This document shows positions 43,864-52,645 of a stretch of DNA of 64,000 bases, in pieces. The translations under genes and the position numbers were made by a program. Positions within the stretch are counted from its first letter, which is position 1; the number at the start of each line of letters is the position of its first letter. The notes below the pieces were generated by a model. It was given only the letters and a program-made list of their open reading frames with translations, ran no database searches and was not told where the DNA came from. Source of the stretch: UBA1858 sp965227695 (GTDB lineage: Bacteria > Pseudomonadota > Gammaproteobacteria > UBA4575); contig OZ245760.1 of the NCBI GenBank assembly GCA_965227695.1, positions 2,661,067 to 2,725,066 on the forward strand, in the 5' to 3' direction.

Positions 43864-45234
43864 ATGGCACCTATGGCTAAAACACAGTACCAATGCGATG
43901 CATGTGGACATGCCTTCAACAAATGGAGCGGCCAATGCCCGGAGTGTAATGCATGGAATACTCTGGAGGAAACACGCAGCATCCAGACTGGTGGCAAAAT
44001 ACGATCCATTTCGCCAAAAACGAGTCATCGCATTATCCCTCTATCCAAAGTAGATACAGTGTCTGAAGCCAGAACTGAAACCAGGCTTGGTGAACTGGAC
44101 CGCGTGTTGGGGGGCGGCATCGTACACGGGTCAGTGGTGCTGCTCGGAGGTAGCCCGGGTATTGGCAAATCAACATTACTCATTCAAATGCTGGCGGCCC
44201 TCGAGGAATACCAGACTCTCTATATCAGTGGCGAGGAGTCGGCACAGCAAATATCACTTCGCGCGGAGAGACTGGCACTTAACAAGGACAACATTAAGCT
44301 TTTAAGCAGTGTCTCGCTTGAAGAGATACTTTCAACCTTGCAGGCCGTCAAGCCAAAACTAGTGGTGGTTGACTCCATACAGACACTTGCCAGCGAGCAG
44401 CTGAATTCAGCCGCAGGCTCTGTGTCTCAGGTACGTGAATGTGCTGGCCAGCTTGTACAATTTGCTAAAAATACCGGCACAACCTTATTTGTCGTAGGAC
44501 ACATTACCAAAGAGGGGACATTAGCGGGGCCGAGGGTGCTTGAGCACATGGTCGACACGGTACTCTATTTTGAAGGCGACAGCAGTGATCGGTTTCGACT
44601 GCTGCGTGCCACTAAAAACCGTTTTGGTGCTGTCAATGAACTGGGGGTATTTGTCATGCAGGAAACTGGTTTAAAAGGGGTAAAAAATCCATCTGCGCTG
44701 TTCCTCTCGCACCATCAGGTACCAACACCCGGAAGTGTCGTGATGGTCACGCGTGAGGGCACCCGGCCATTGATGGTCGAAGTGCAGGCCCTGGTGGATG
44801 ATAATCCTTCAAATAACCCGCGCCGACTTGCCCAGGGCATCGAACAGAATCGATTATCCATGTTACTGGCTGTTATGAACAGACACGGAGGAATTTCCCT
44901 GCATAACGACGATGTATTTATCAATGTAGTGGGTGGTGTAAGGGTGCAGGAACCAGCAGTGGATTTACCTATTCTATTATCAACACTGTCGAGCTTCAGG
45001 GATTTTACATTGCCAAGGGAACTGGTGGTATTTGGCGAGGTTGGCCTGGCAGGGGAAATTCGCCCGGTTCCGAATGGCCAGGAACGCCTGCGCGAAGCCT
45101 CTAAACATGGTTTCCGGCATGCCATCATACCGGCGGCGAACTCACCCAAGGAACAAATTAAATCGCTCGAAGTGATACCCGTCGCAAGATTATCAGACGC
45201 CATTGACTGGGTACTTGGCCACTATGCAAGATAA
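43864..45234 (+). CDS. radA: DNA repair protein RadA
   Basis: RecA-like ATPase that helps process recombination branches. The zinc finger has C11, C14, C25 and C28 (CDACGHAFNKWSGQCPEC). Walker A is GGSPGIGKST (about 95-104), the KNRFG motif follows, and the C-terminus is a Lon-like domain with GEVGLAGEIRPV. 456 residues from the ATG at 43864; an in-frame ATG at 43873 (MAKTQYQC) is also plausible. Confidence 0.96.
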   Translation: MAPMAKTQYQCDACGHAFNKWSGQCPECNAWNTLEETRSIQTGGKIRSISPKTSHRIIPLSKVDTVSEARTETRLGELDRVLGGGIVHGSVVLLGGSPGIGKSTLLIQMLAALEEYQTLYISGEESAQQISLRAERLALNKDNIKLLSSVSLEEILSTLQAVKPKLVVVDSIQTLASEQLNSAAGSVSQVRECAGQLVQFAKNTGTTLFVVGHITKEGTLAGPRVLEHMVDTVLYFEGDSSDRFRLLRATKNRFGAVNELGVFVMQETGLKGVKNPSALFLSHHQVPTPGSVVMVTREGTRPLMVEVQALVDDNPSNNPRRLAQGIEQNRLSMLLAVMNRHGGISLHNDDVFINVVGGVRVQEPAVDLPILLSTLSSFRDFTLPRELVVFGEVGLAGEIRPVPNGQERLREASKHGFRHAIIPAANSPKEQIKSLEVIPVARLSDAIDWVLGHYAR

Positions 45235-46060
45235 ACCAACTTTATCGAATGCGGGACTGGCTCCGACTCATGCGGTGATTGCCACGGATCAATTTGGAGA
45301 AAAAAGAAACGTCAATGTTTCAGGCGAATCGCCATTAACACTGAAAGTCGATGGCAGGGAAATTGTCACCTTAATGACACTCGGCACCCACCCGGAGTTA
45401 TTGGCTCTGGGTTATCTGCGCAATCAGCGCCTGGTTGACAACCTGTCTGAAATTAAATCTGTCAATGTAGACTGGGAGACAGAAACGGCCGATGTCACGA
45501 CTTTCTCTGGCAAGGGCATTCAAAACTGGCAGGAGAAATTGGCCAAAAGAACCGTGACGACCGGCTGCGGACAGGGGACAGTTTTCAGCTGCACTCTGGA
45601 CAAACTCTATGACCAAAGGCTGGTGCAGACCAGGGTCAGGCAATCGGTCCTGTACGATCTGCTAAAAGCCATCAGCCAGTATAATGAAATATATAAACAG
45701 GCGGGCGCAGTTCACGGGTGCGCCCTGTGCGAAAATACCGAGATTCTTGATTTTGTCGAGGATGTTGGAAGACATAATGCCGCCGACGCAATATCCGGTA
45801 AAATGTGGCTTGAGAATATTTCCGGCAGCAACAAGATTTTCTATACCACTGGCCGACTCACTTCGGAAATTGTAATGAAAGTGACGCACATGGGAATTGC
45901 GATAGTGTTATCGCGTTCCGGGATTACTCACATGGGACTGGAGCTGGCGAACGACTTGGGTGTTACCCTGATTGCACGCGCCAAAGGCAGAGCATTCCTG
46001 GTCTACAGTGGCGCGGAAAATATAATTTTCGATTGCAAGCCGGACAAACCAATACGTTAG
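45224..46060 (+). CDS. fdhD: FdhD-family sulfurtransferase, atypical
   Basis: 278-residue protein of the FdhD family, which passes sulfur from IscS to molybdenum cofactor of formate dehydrogenases. Family parts: ESPLTLKVDGREIVTLM, LGYLRNQRLV and FVEDVGRHNAADAISG. The usual active-site CGxCG is replaced by TTGCGQGTVF, so only the first cysteine (C115) remains; another cysteine pair occurs in HGCALCENTE. No formate dehydrogenase gene is in the window. The ATG at 45224 overlaps radA by 11 bp; a TTG at 45203 is an alternative. Confidence 0.85.
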   Translation: MQDKPTLSNAGLAPTHAVIATDQFGEKRNVNVSGESPLTLKVDGREIVTLMTLGTHPELLALGYLRNQRLVDNLSEIKSVNVDWETETADVTTFSGKGIQNWQEKLAKRTVTTGCGQGTVFSCTLDKLYDQRLVQTRVRQSVLYDLLKAISQYNEIYKQAGAVHGCALCENTEILDFVEDVGRHNAADAISGKMWLENISGSNKIFYTTGRLTSEIVMKVTHMGIAIVLSRSGITHMGLELANDLGVTLIARAKGRAFLVYSGAENIIFDCKPDKPIR

Positions 46061-46641
46061 GCAAGATCTTCTGCAAGTGATTGACGCATTCCTTCGGGTA
46101 AAGTACTGACACTGACCGAATAACGCTCATGATCTATACCGGCACTGATTGGCGCCCCGTTTTTGATCGCTTTAATCATCGCAGGGGTTAATTCAAAGCG
46201 CATAAAATGTACCGAAGAAGTTTTATCCTCGGTTTCTCGCTCGAGATCTTCATTACAAACCGGCATGACTTTATCGAATCCTTCGACTTTCACCCATACG
46301 GTATGCTCAATTCCTTTAAGCTCTGCCAGACGTTGACGACGAATTGTTTCATCGTCGTATTCAAGCATGAATGTGGCTTTCCAGTTTGTACCATCCGGAA
46401 TTAAAGGATTATAAGCATCAATCTCTTCCTGTATGCCCGCCGCATCGAATATTTTTTCGGCACGCAGCATCTCCTGTATCTGGTACTGCATTAAAAAACG
46501 ATCTTCAAAATGCAAGGTGGCATGCTCGCCCAGCTTCAGTACCCGATTTTTCTTATGCGCCATCACTTGTTGTCGAAAGTCTGGCCGCTTAAGTGAATAA
46601 TCTTCTAATGAATAAAGATCTTCTTTGGATAGCTTGTTCAT
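46057..46641 (-). CDS. DUF3501 family protein
   Basis: 194-residue soluble protein of the uncharacterised DUF3501 family; recognisable by the LEDYSLKRPDFRQQVMAHKKNR start, LHFEDRFLMQYQIQEML and FELTPAMIKAIKNGAP. I use the ATG at 46641 (MNKLSKEDLYSL); frames continuing to 46710 would overlap the upstream gene. It is the last gene of a rubrerythrin/Fe-S/DUF3501 set and overlaps the end of fdhD, with which it converges. Confidence 0.85.
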   Translation of the reverse strand: MNKLSKEDLYSLEDYSLKRPDFRQQVMAHKKNRVLKLGEHATLHFEDRFLMQYQIQEMLRAEKIFDAAGIQEEIDAYNPLIPDGTNWKATFMLEYDDETIRRQRLAELKGIEHTVWVKVEGFDKVMPVCNEDLERETEDKTSSVHFMRFELTPAMIKAIKNGAPISAGIDHERYSVSVSTLPEGMRQSLAEDLA

Positions 46642-46699
46642 AGTCATATTCTCACAGAAAGATTTATTATTTACAGACGAGGCTAAATCTGTGCTTGTA

Positions 46700-48022
46700 T
46701 TAGATTCCATAGGCCATTCTCAGCAGTGTCATTGGGTGTTTCGGCTCAGAGCCATCATCCATACCATTGGAGATTTGATGTCCCGCCATAGGACAATCAC
46801 TACTGTAATAACTTGCTTGTGACTTCTTGAGTTTGTTTACAACCGGCCTGCAAATCTTCATTGAAATTTCATGGAATTCCTTCTTTACCGCGTAGGTTCC
46901 GTCATGTCCCGAGCATCTTTCCAGCACTTCCAGTTCAGTATCGGGTATGAGATTAAGCACATCTCTTGTTTTAAGACCTATCCTCTGAACCCGCAGATGG
47001 CATGATGCATGATAAAAAATTTTGCCCAGTGGCTTGCTAAACTCAACGTTTAGCTGATTATCTTTGTGCTTGCGATAAAGATATTCAAAAGGATCGAATA
47101 TATGTTCCTTGACGCGCTGCACATCGGGATCATCAGGAAATAACAGTGGCAGCTCCTGCTTGAACATCAATACACATGACGGGACGGGTGCAACAATATC
47201 CCAGCCGGCATCAATCCACTTAACCATGGTTGGAATATTTGCATCTTTGAGTTTTTCAACGCCTCTTAGATCACCCAGTTCAAGTTTTGGCATGCCACAG
47301 CAGTTTTCCTTCTCCATGATGGAGATGGTAATGTTATTATGCTCAAATACTTTAAAAAGATCTGTGGCGATCTCAGGTTCATTAAAGTTGTTGTAACAGG
47401 TCACAAAAAGAGCCACTTTACTGTCACCTTCAGTGCCAATCGGGCGTGACTGTTTAGCCAAAGTTTTGCGTGCTGTTTTACTATGGTACTGAGGGATTTT
47501 GGCGTCTGCATGCACTCCCAGTGTTTTTTCCATCGCCTTTCTGCCCGCCGTAGTAGAGGCGGTTGAATTGACTATTTGTGAAACAACCGGAATCCCTGCA
47601 AGTTTGCCGACCATGTCCGTTGAACTGAGTATTTTATCCCGCTTCCTGATCTCGCCTTTTTGAAACTTGACGGCTTTCGCGCGCAACATCAGGTGTGGGA
47701 AATCAACATTCCACTCATGTGGTGGCACGTAAGGGCACTTGGTCAGGTAACACAAGTCGCACAGGTAGCACTGATCGACAACTTTGACATAGTCTCTTTT
47801 ATCGACACCGTCCACTTCCATTGTTTCAGATTCATCGACCAGATCGAATAATGTCGGGAATGAGTGACATAAACTCACACAACGCCGACAACCGTGACAT
47901 ATATCAAATACTCTCTCTAACTCGGCATTTAACGAGGCTTCGTTGTAGAAGTCCGGATTAGTCCAATCTATCGCATGCCTCGTCGGGGCCTCAAGGCTGC
48001 CTTCTCTTGATGTTGTAGACAA
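46700..48022 (-). CDS. GlpC/HdrB-like (Fe-S)-binding CCG-domain protein
   Basis: 440-residue protein with two ferredoxin-type [4Fe-4S] motifs at C42/C45/C48/C52 (CHGCRRCVSLC) and C85/C88/C91/C96 (CYLCDLCYLTKC), then two cysteine-rich CCG-type domains. The first has ENCCGMP; the second reads ERCSGHDG, losing one cysteine. Such proteins pass electrons or bind special Fe-S clusters in heterodisulfide-reductase-like complexes. The start is a TTG at 48022 with AAAGGA 7 bp upstream; the longer ATG frame would begin inside the rubrerythrin terminator. Confidence 0.86.
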   Translation of the reverse strand: MSTTSREGSLEAPTRHAIDWTNPDFYNEASLNAELERVFDICHGCRRCVSLCHSFPTLFDLVDESETMEVDGVDKRDYVKVVDQCYLCDLCYLTKCPYVPPHEWNVDFPHLMLRAKAVKFQKGEIRKRDKILSSTDMVGKLAGIPVVSQIVNSTASTTAGRKAMEKTLGVHADAKIPQYHSKTARKTLAKQSRPIGTEGDSKVALFVTCYNNFNEPEIATDLFKVFEHNNITISIMEKENCCGMPKLELGDLRGVEKLKDANIPTMVKWIDAGWDIVAPVPSCVLMFKQELPLLFPDDPDVQRVKEHIFDPFEYLYRKHKDNQLNVEFSKPLGKIFYHASCHLRVQRIGLKTRDVLNLIPDTELEVLERCSGHDGTYAVKKEFHEISMKICRPVVNKLKKSQASYYSSDCPMAGHQISNGMDDGSEPKHPMTLLRMAYGI

Positions 48023-48062
48023 GTGTCGTCCTTTGTGGGAGTTCTTATTGGGAAAGTAAAAG

Positions 48063-48091
48063 AACACACCGGGCACATCACCCGGTGTGTT
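48063..48091 (-). terminator. Terminator after rubrerythrin
   Basis: A perfect 11-bp stem AACACACCGGG/CCCGGTGTGTT around a 7-nt loop. On the minus strand it is followed by CTTTTACTTT. It lies just after the rubrerythrin stop at 48098 and would limit read-through into the Fe-S gene. Confidence 0.85.
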
Positions 48092-48097
48092 TTCGGA

Positions 48098-48517
48098 TTA
48101 TGCGTCCAGGTTATCCAGTGCTTTTTGGAAACGGTTGGCGTGGGAGCGTTCTGCCTTGGCCAGTGTTTCAAACCAGTCAGCAATCTCGTCAAAACTCTCG
48201 TCGCGTGCCGCCTTGGCCATACCCGGGTACATATCTGTGTACTCATGTGTCTCGCCGGCAACGGCTGTCTTGAGGTTGTCACTGGTGCTTCCAAATGGCA
48301 TGCCCGTGGCTGGATCTCCGCACTCTTCCAGATACTCAAGGTGTCCGTGCGCATGGCCTGTTTCGCCCTCAGCAGTAGATCTAAATACGGTCGCCACATC
48401 GTTGTAACCCTCTACATCAGCTTTTGCTGCGAAGTAGAGATAACGGCGGTTGGCTTGTGATTCACCGGCAAAAGCGGCTTTCAGGTTTTCTTCTGTCTTT
48501 GTGCCTTTAAGAGACAT
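48098..48517 (-). CDS. Rubrerythrin without rubredoxin domain
   Basis: 139-residue ferritin-like diiron protein that likely reduces peroxide. Metal-ligand motifs are AGESQANRRYL, EGETGHAHGH, AVAGETHEYTDMYP and KAERSHANRF. The usual C-terminal rubredoxin (CxxC pairs) is absent, so electrons must come from another protein, perhaps the downstream Fe-S gene. The ribosome-binding site GGAGG lies just before the ATG. The promoter has two 7-1-7 palindromes (separate entry). Confidence 0.92.
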   Translation of the reverse strand: MSLKGTKTEENLKAAFAGESQANRRYLYFAAKADVEGYNDVATVFRSTAEGETGHAHGHLEYLEECGDPATGMPFGSTSDNLKTAVAGETHEYTDMYPGMAKAARDESFDEIADWFETLAKAERSHANRFQKALDNLDA

Positions 48518-48561
48518 GGGGAGGACCTCCGGTTAATATATTAAATGAGAAACGTTCTGAT

Positions 48562-48615
48562 TTAGAATCATTCTAAAAACTCAACAAGATTAGAATAAGT
48601 CTAAATATTTGTCAA
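48562..48615 (-). promoter_or_regulatory. Rubrerythrin promoter with two PerR-like boxes
   Basis: On the minus strand a perfect -35 TTGACA (plus 48610-48615) is 17 bp from a weak -10 TAATCT (48587-48592). A 15-bp palindrome TTAGAATCATTCTAA (48562-48576) is perfect, and a second copy TTAGAATAAGTCTAA (48590-48604) has one mismatched arm position. Both have the 7-1-7 form of the PerR box TTATAATNATTATAA. They are 28 bp apart centre to centre; one fills the spacer, the other lies over the start region, consistent with repression. Confidence 0.75.
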
Positions 48616-48685
48616 CAGCATTGCACCGTGTCGTTACACGTTTAACAATACATCCACACTAAAAATATATATCTGGAGACCTATC

Positions 48686-48952
48686 GTGCCCCCCAAGAAA
48701 AAAGTGGCCGCAAAAATTGATTTTGAAAAATCACTCTCTAAGCTTGAACAGGTCGTCGAACAATTGGAAGCCGGCGATCAATCACTCGAAGACGCCCTGA
48801 AACTGTTTGAAGAGGGAATCAGCTTAACCCGCGGTTGCCAGCAGGCCCTGAAACAGGCGGAAGAACGAATTACTGTCCTGACACAACAAAATGAAGAATG
48901 GCTGGCGGAGTCTGAGCAATCACCTGGAGATTTTCTTGACGGATCTAACTAG
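48686..48952 (+). CDS. xseB: Exodeoxyribonuclease VII small subunit
   Basis: 88-residue small subunit of ExoVII with the motif FEKSLSKLEQVVEQLEAGDQSLEDALKLFEEG (shown only in part by key residues), a helical hairpin. The start is a GTG at 48686 with GGAGA 7 bp upstream. First gene of xseB-ispA-dxs. Confidence 0.95.
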   Translation: MPPKKKVAAKIDFEKSLSKLEQVVEQLEAGDQSLEDALKLFEEGISLTRGCQQALKQAEERITVLTQQNEEWLAESEQSPGDFLDGSN

Positions 48953-49829
48953 CTTTCTGGCAACCAGTAGTCAGCGTGTAGAAAAATTCTTTGACATCCA
49001 CCTTCCATCAAAAAATCAGGCGCCCACAACACTTCATGGAGCTATTCGCTATGCAGCCATGAGTGGTGGCAAAAGAATACGTCCAGCACTTGTTTATGCC
49101 ACAGCCAGGGCGCTCGACCTGGAATCCGGCGAAGTTGACTGTGTGGCTGCAGCCATTGAATTAATGCACTGTTACTCTCTTATCCATGATGACCTGCCCG
49201 CCATGGACGATGATGACCTCAGACGCGGCAAACCAACCTGTCATGTCGCTTATGATGAAGCGACGGCCATTCTTGCCGGTGACGCAATGCAGGCTTTTGC
49301 TTTTGCAGTGCTTACCAATACCTCTATCAGAGGGCCAGCGGCAGAAATCAGGGCGAGGCTCACGTATCAGCTTGCTTCAGCGGTGGGCTCCATGGGCATG
49401 GCAGGAGGACAGGCAATGGATCTTGCCGCGGTAGACAAAAAAATTTCCATTGATTCCCTGGAATTCATACACCGGCTAAAGACAGGCTGCCTGATTCAGG
49501 CATGTATTGATATGACGCAGACCTGCTGTACTAGACTATCAGACCGGCAACGAACCAGTCTGCTGGAGTTTGGTGAACATTTGGGGATAGCATTTCAAAT
49601 ACGAGACGACATCCTTGATGAAATCAGCGATACCGGCACACTGGGAAAACCACAAGGTTCAGACCGGGAGCAAAACAAGCCGACTTATGTAAGCATTCTG
49701 GGGCTCGAGGAATCTGAACGACGCTGTAATACATACTACCAACAGGCAATCGCCTGTCTGGAAAATTTTAACCACTCAGCGGACTGGCTGAGATGGCTGG
49801 CTCGGCATATCGTCTGTCGCGAGCATTAA
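48936..49829 (+). CDS. ispA: Farnesyl diphosphate synthase (polyprenyl synthase)
   Basis: Builds FPP/GPP from IPP and DMAPP. The first Asp-rich motif is DDLPAMDDDD and the second is QIRDDILD. 297 residues from a TTG at 48936 preceded by GGAG 6 bp upstream. The ATG at 48891 lies inside xseB with no ribosome-binding site. The TTG start overlaps xseB by 17 bp. The next gene, dxs, supplies the same pathway. Confidence 0.93.
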   Translation: MTDLTSFLATSSQRVEKFFDIHLPSKNQAPTTLHGAIRYAAMSGGKRIRPALVYATARALDLESGEVDCVAAAIELMHCYSLIHDDLPAMDDDDLRRGKPTCHVAYDEATAILAGDAMQAFAFAVLTNTSIRGPAAEIRARLTYQLASAVGSMGMAGGQAMDLAAVDKKISIDSLEFIHRLKTGCLIQACIDMTQTCCTRLSDRQRTSLLEFGEHLGIAFQIRDDILDEISDTGTLGKPQGSDREQNKPTYVSILGLEESERRCNTYYQQAIACLENFNHSADWLRWLARHIVCREH

Positions 49830-49842
49830 AGGTAATAAGTAA

Positions 49843-51780
49843 ATGGACCATAAAGAGCATTATCCCTACCTTGATAAAATCGAATTTCCCTGTGATCTGC
49901 GTGAGCTACCGCTAATGCAGATGCCTGCTGTATGCAGAGATCTCAGGCAATATCTGCTGCACTGTGTGTCCAAAAGCGGGGGACACTTTGCTGCAGGGCT
50001 CGGAGTAATAGAATTAACCGTCGCCCTGCATTATGTTTTCAACACCCCTGGCGACAAATTATTATGGGATGTGGGTCATCAGGGATACCCTCATAAAATT
50101 CTCACCGGACGCAAACACAAAATGCACTCTATTCGGACGCGAGGAGGGCTTGGTCCTTTCCCTTGCCCACAAGAGAGCGAATACGATTGTTTTGCCGTCG
50201 GCCACTCAAGCACCTCGATTGGCGCCGCTCTGGGAATGAATCTGGCTTTTCAGTTAAGCCAGCAGTCTCAACAGGCAGTGCCCATCATTGGAGACGGCGG
50301 ATTGACAGCCGGCATGGCCTATGAAGCCCTTAATCATCTGGGTGATATTCGCGCCAATATGCTGATCATCCTTAATGATAATGAGATGTCAATTTCGCCC
50401 AATGTTGGCGCCATGACAAATTATCTTACACGCATGCTATCGGGACGTGTATTTTCCACCATGCGCGAGGGGAGCAAACGCCTTTTAAAACCGTTACCTC
50501 CCATGTGGGAACTGGCACGCCGCACAGAAGAACATGTTAAAGGGATGTTTGCTCCCGGCACTTTATTTGAAGAAATGGGAATTCGGTACTTTGGCCCGGT
50601 TGACGGGCATGATGTCACCTCGCTAATCAAAACCCTCCGCAATATCAATCAGCTGGAAGGGCCAAAACTCTTACATGTCATCACGAAAAAAGGCAAGGGA
50701 TACCCCCCCGCCGAAGCCGACCCGGTTGGATATCATGCGGTGCCTAAATTCAACCCCGACACCGGGGTTGAAAAAAAATCATTAAGCAATGCCGGACAAA
50801 CCTATACCCAGGTATTCAGTGACTGGATTTGTGATGCTGCCAGACAGCAGTCGCGTCTTGTTGCCATTACACCAGCCATGCGTGAGGGTTCCGGACTGGT
50901 ACGCTTTGAAAAAGAGTTTCCAGAACGTTATTTTGATGTCGCGATTGCCGAGCAACATGCTGTGACACTTGCAGCCGGTCTGGCCAGCGCCGGGTATCAC
51001 CCGGTGGTTGCCATTTATTCTACTTTTCTGCAACGCGCGTATGACCAGCTTATTCATGATGTTGCCGTGCAAAATCTACCCGTACTGTTCGCGATAGACC
51101 GTGCGGGAGTCGTTGGCCCGGATGGAAAAACGCATGCCGGAAGTTATGACCTGAGTTATCTGCGGTGTATTCCTAATATGGTGATCATGGCGCCCGCCAG
51201 TGAAAATGAAACTCGCTTGATGCTGCAAACCGGACTCGAATATGGCGGCCCTTGTGCGGTCCGTTATCCGCGTGGAACTGGCCCGGGCGAGGCAGCACAA
51301 AACAATTTGAACACTCTTGAAATTGGCAAGGCCGACCGGGTTCGCTCAGGCATCAAAATAGCTATTTTATCATTTGGCAGCCTACTGCCCGAGGCGCTCA
51401 AGGTCGCAGAAAAAATCAATGCAACTGTGATCAATATGCGCTTTATCAAGCCACTTGACGAAACCGTCATCATTGAGACTGCCGCATGTCACGATCTTCT
51501 GGTAACTCTTGAAGACAATGTGGTCATGGGGGGGGCGGGCAGTGCGGTCAATGAAGCTTTATCAAGACATCAGCTGCTGATTAAAACACTGCACTTGGGG
51601 CTGCCCGATCAATATCAGTCGCATGGCTCGCGTGAGGAGTTGCTGACCGATGCTGGTCTGGATAGCCCATCTATATTAGATGAGATCAACCGCATATATC
51701 CGCTTAGGGATTGCGATCATAAAACTGCTCACGTAGTATCCGAAAAGAATCACGACATACAGAAAATTTCTGCACACTAA
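49843..51780 (+). CDS. dxs: 1-deoxy-D-xylulose-5-phosphate synthase
   Basis: First enzyme of the MEP pathway, TPP-dependent. Features: WDVGHQGYPHKILTGR, the TPP motif GDGGLTAGMAYEALNHLG to NDNEMSISPNVGA, EQHAVTLAAGLA (catalytic Glu) and DRAGVVGPDGKTHAG. Length 645 residues. It follows ispA by 13 bp, so MEP-pathway flux and prenyl synthesis are probably co-expressed. Confidence 0.98.
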   Translation: MDHKEHYPYLDKIEFPCDLRELPLMQMPAVCRDLRQYLLHCVSKSGGHFAAGLGVIELTVALHYVFNTPGDKLLWDVGHQGYPHKILTGRKHKMHSIRTRGGLGPFPCPQESEYDCFAVGHSSTSIGAALGMNLAFQLSQQSQQAVPIIGDGGLTAGMAYEALNHLGDIRANMLIILNDNEMSISPNVGAMTNYLTRMLSGRVFSTMREGSKRLLKPLPPMWELARRTEEHVKGMFAPGTLFEEMGIRYFGPVDGHDVTSLIKTLRNINQLEGPKLLHVITKKGKGYPPAEADPVGYHAVPKFNPDTGVEKKSLSNAGQTYTQVFSDWICDAARQQSRLVAITPAMREGSGLVRFEKEFPERYFDVAIAEQHAVTLAAGLASAGYHPVVAIYSTFLQRAYDQLIHDVAVQNLPVLFAIDRAGVVGPDGKTHAGSYDLSYLRCIPNMVIMAPASENETRLMLQTGLEYGGPCAVRYPRGTGPGEAAQNNLNTLEIGKADRVRSGIKIAILSFGSLLPEALKVAEKINATVINMRFIKPLDETVIIETAACHDLLVTLEDNVVMGGAGSAVNEALSRHQLLIKTLHLGLPDQYQSHGSREELLTDAGLDSPSILDEINRIYPLRDCDHKTAHVVSEKNHDIQKISAH

Positions 51781-51797
51781 TCAAGAGGTTATAAAAA

Positions 51798-52607
51798 ATG
51801 AGTGCGAGCGCTGACAAGGTTGTCACCAACATCCCTGATACCCAAAACAAGGCAGACACGCGACAGATACCCATCGATAAAGTAGGCATAAAAGGCATTA
51901 AACACCCGGTGCGAGTACTGGACCGTTCTGGTGGTGAACAGCACACCATTGCAGAGTTCAATATGTATGTGAATCTGCCTCATAACTTCAAAGGCACACA
52001 TATGTCGCGTTTTGTTGAAATCCTGAATGAATACGAACGCGAAATATCGGTAAAGTCTTTTAATGATATGCTCGAAAAAATGGCCAACAGACTCGAATCA
52101 GACTCTGGTCATATCGAGATGACGTTCCCTTACTTCGTAAAAAAAGCCGCCCCTGTCAGCGGCGTTGAAAGCTTGCTGGACTACCAGGTATGTTTTCGTG
52201 GTGAGATAAATGGCCAGCAGGCACGCACTGATGTCGTTGTACTCGTCCCTGTGACCAGCCTATGCCCCTGTTCCAAGAGCATTTCAGATTATGGCGCCCA
52301 TAATCAGCGATCACATATTACCATTTCAGTTCGCATCAAAGATTTTGTCTGGATAGAAGAGTTAATAGAAATGGTCGAAAAAGAAGCCTCGTGTGAGTTA
52401 TACGGTTTACTCAAGCGACCGGACGAAAAATATGTCACTGAACGTGCGTATGATAATCCCAAGTTTGTTGAAGACCTGGTCCGAGACATTGCTACACAAC
52501 TGAATAATGATGAGCGTATTGTTGCTTATACTGTCGAATCAGAAAATTTCGAGTCCATTCACAATCACTCTGCCTATGCCTACATAGAAAAAGACAAAAC
52601 CGCATAA
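51798..52607 (+). CDS. folE2: GTP cyclohydrolase FolE2 (type IB)
   Basis: Zinc-independent or flexible-metal GTP cyclohydrolase I that makes dihydroneopterin triphosphate for folate; it often replaces zinc-dependent FolE under zinc shortage. It shows EILNEYEREI, VTSLCPCSKSISDYGAHNQR (active-site cysteine region) and SENFESIHNHSAYAYIE. 269 residues. It follows dxs by 17 bp with a good AGAGG site. Whether a FolE also exists is not known from this window. Confidence 0.96.
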   Translation: MSASADKVVTNIPDTQNKADTRQIPIDKVGIKGIKHPVRVLDRSGGEQHTIAEFNMYVNLPHNFKGTHMSRFVEILNEYEREISVKSFNDMLEKMANRLESDSGHIEMTFPYFVKKAAPVSGVESLLDYQVCFRGEINGQQARTDVVVLVPVTSLCPCSKSISDYGAHNQRSHITISVRIKDFVWIEELIEMVEKEASCELYGLLKRPDEKYVTERAYDNPKFVEDLVRDIATQLNNDERIVAYTVESENFESIHNHSAYAYIEKDKTA

Positions 52608-52645
52608 CACAGGAATGAAGCATCCCGCGAATACCAACCGCCCCA

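Noticed and set aside
44715..45203. 162-codon minus-strand ORF opposite radA
   Set aside because: Fully antisense to the conserved Lon-like part of radA; Ser/Arg-rich composition is typical of a shadow frame.
48023..48460. 145-codon plus-strand ORF opposite rubrerythrin
   Set aside because: Antisense to rubrerythrin and its terminator; no family features.
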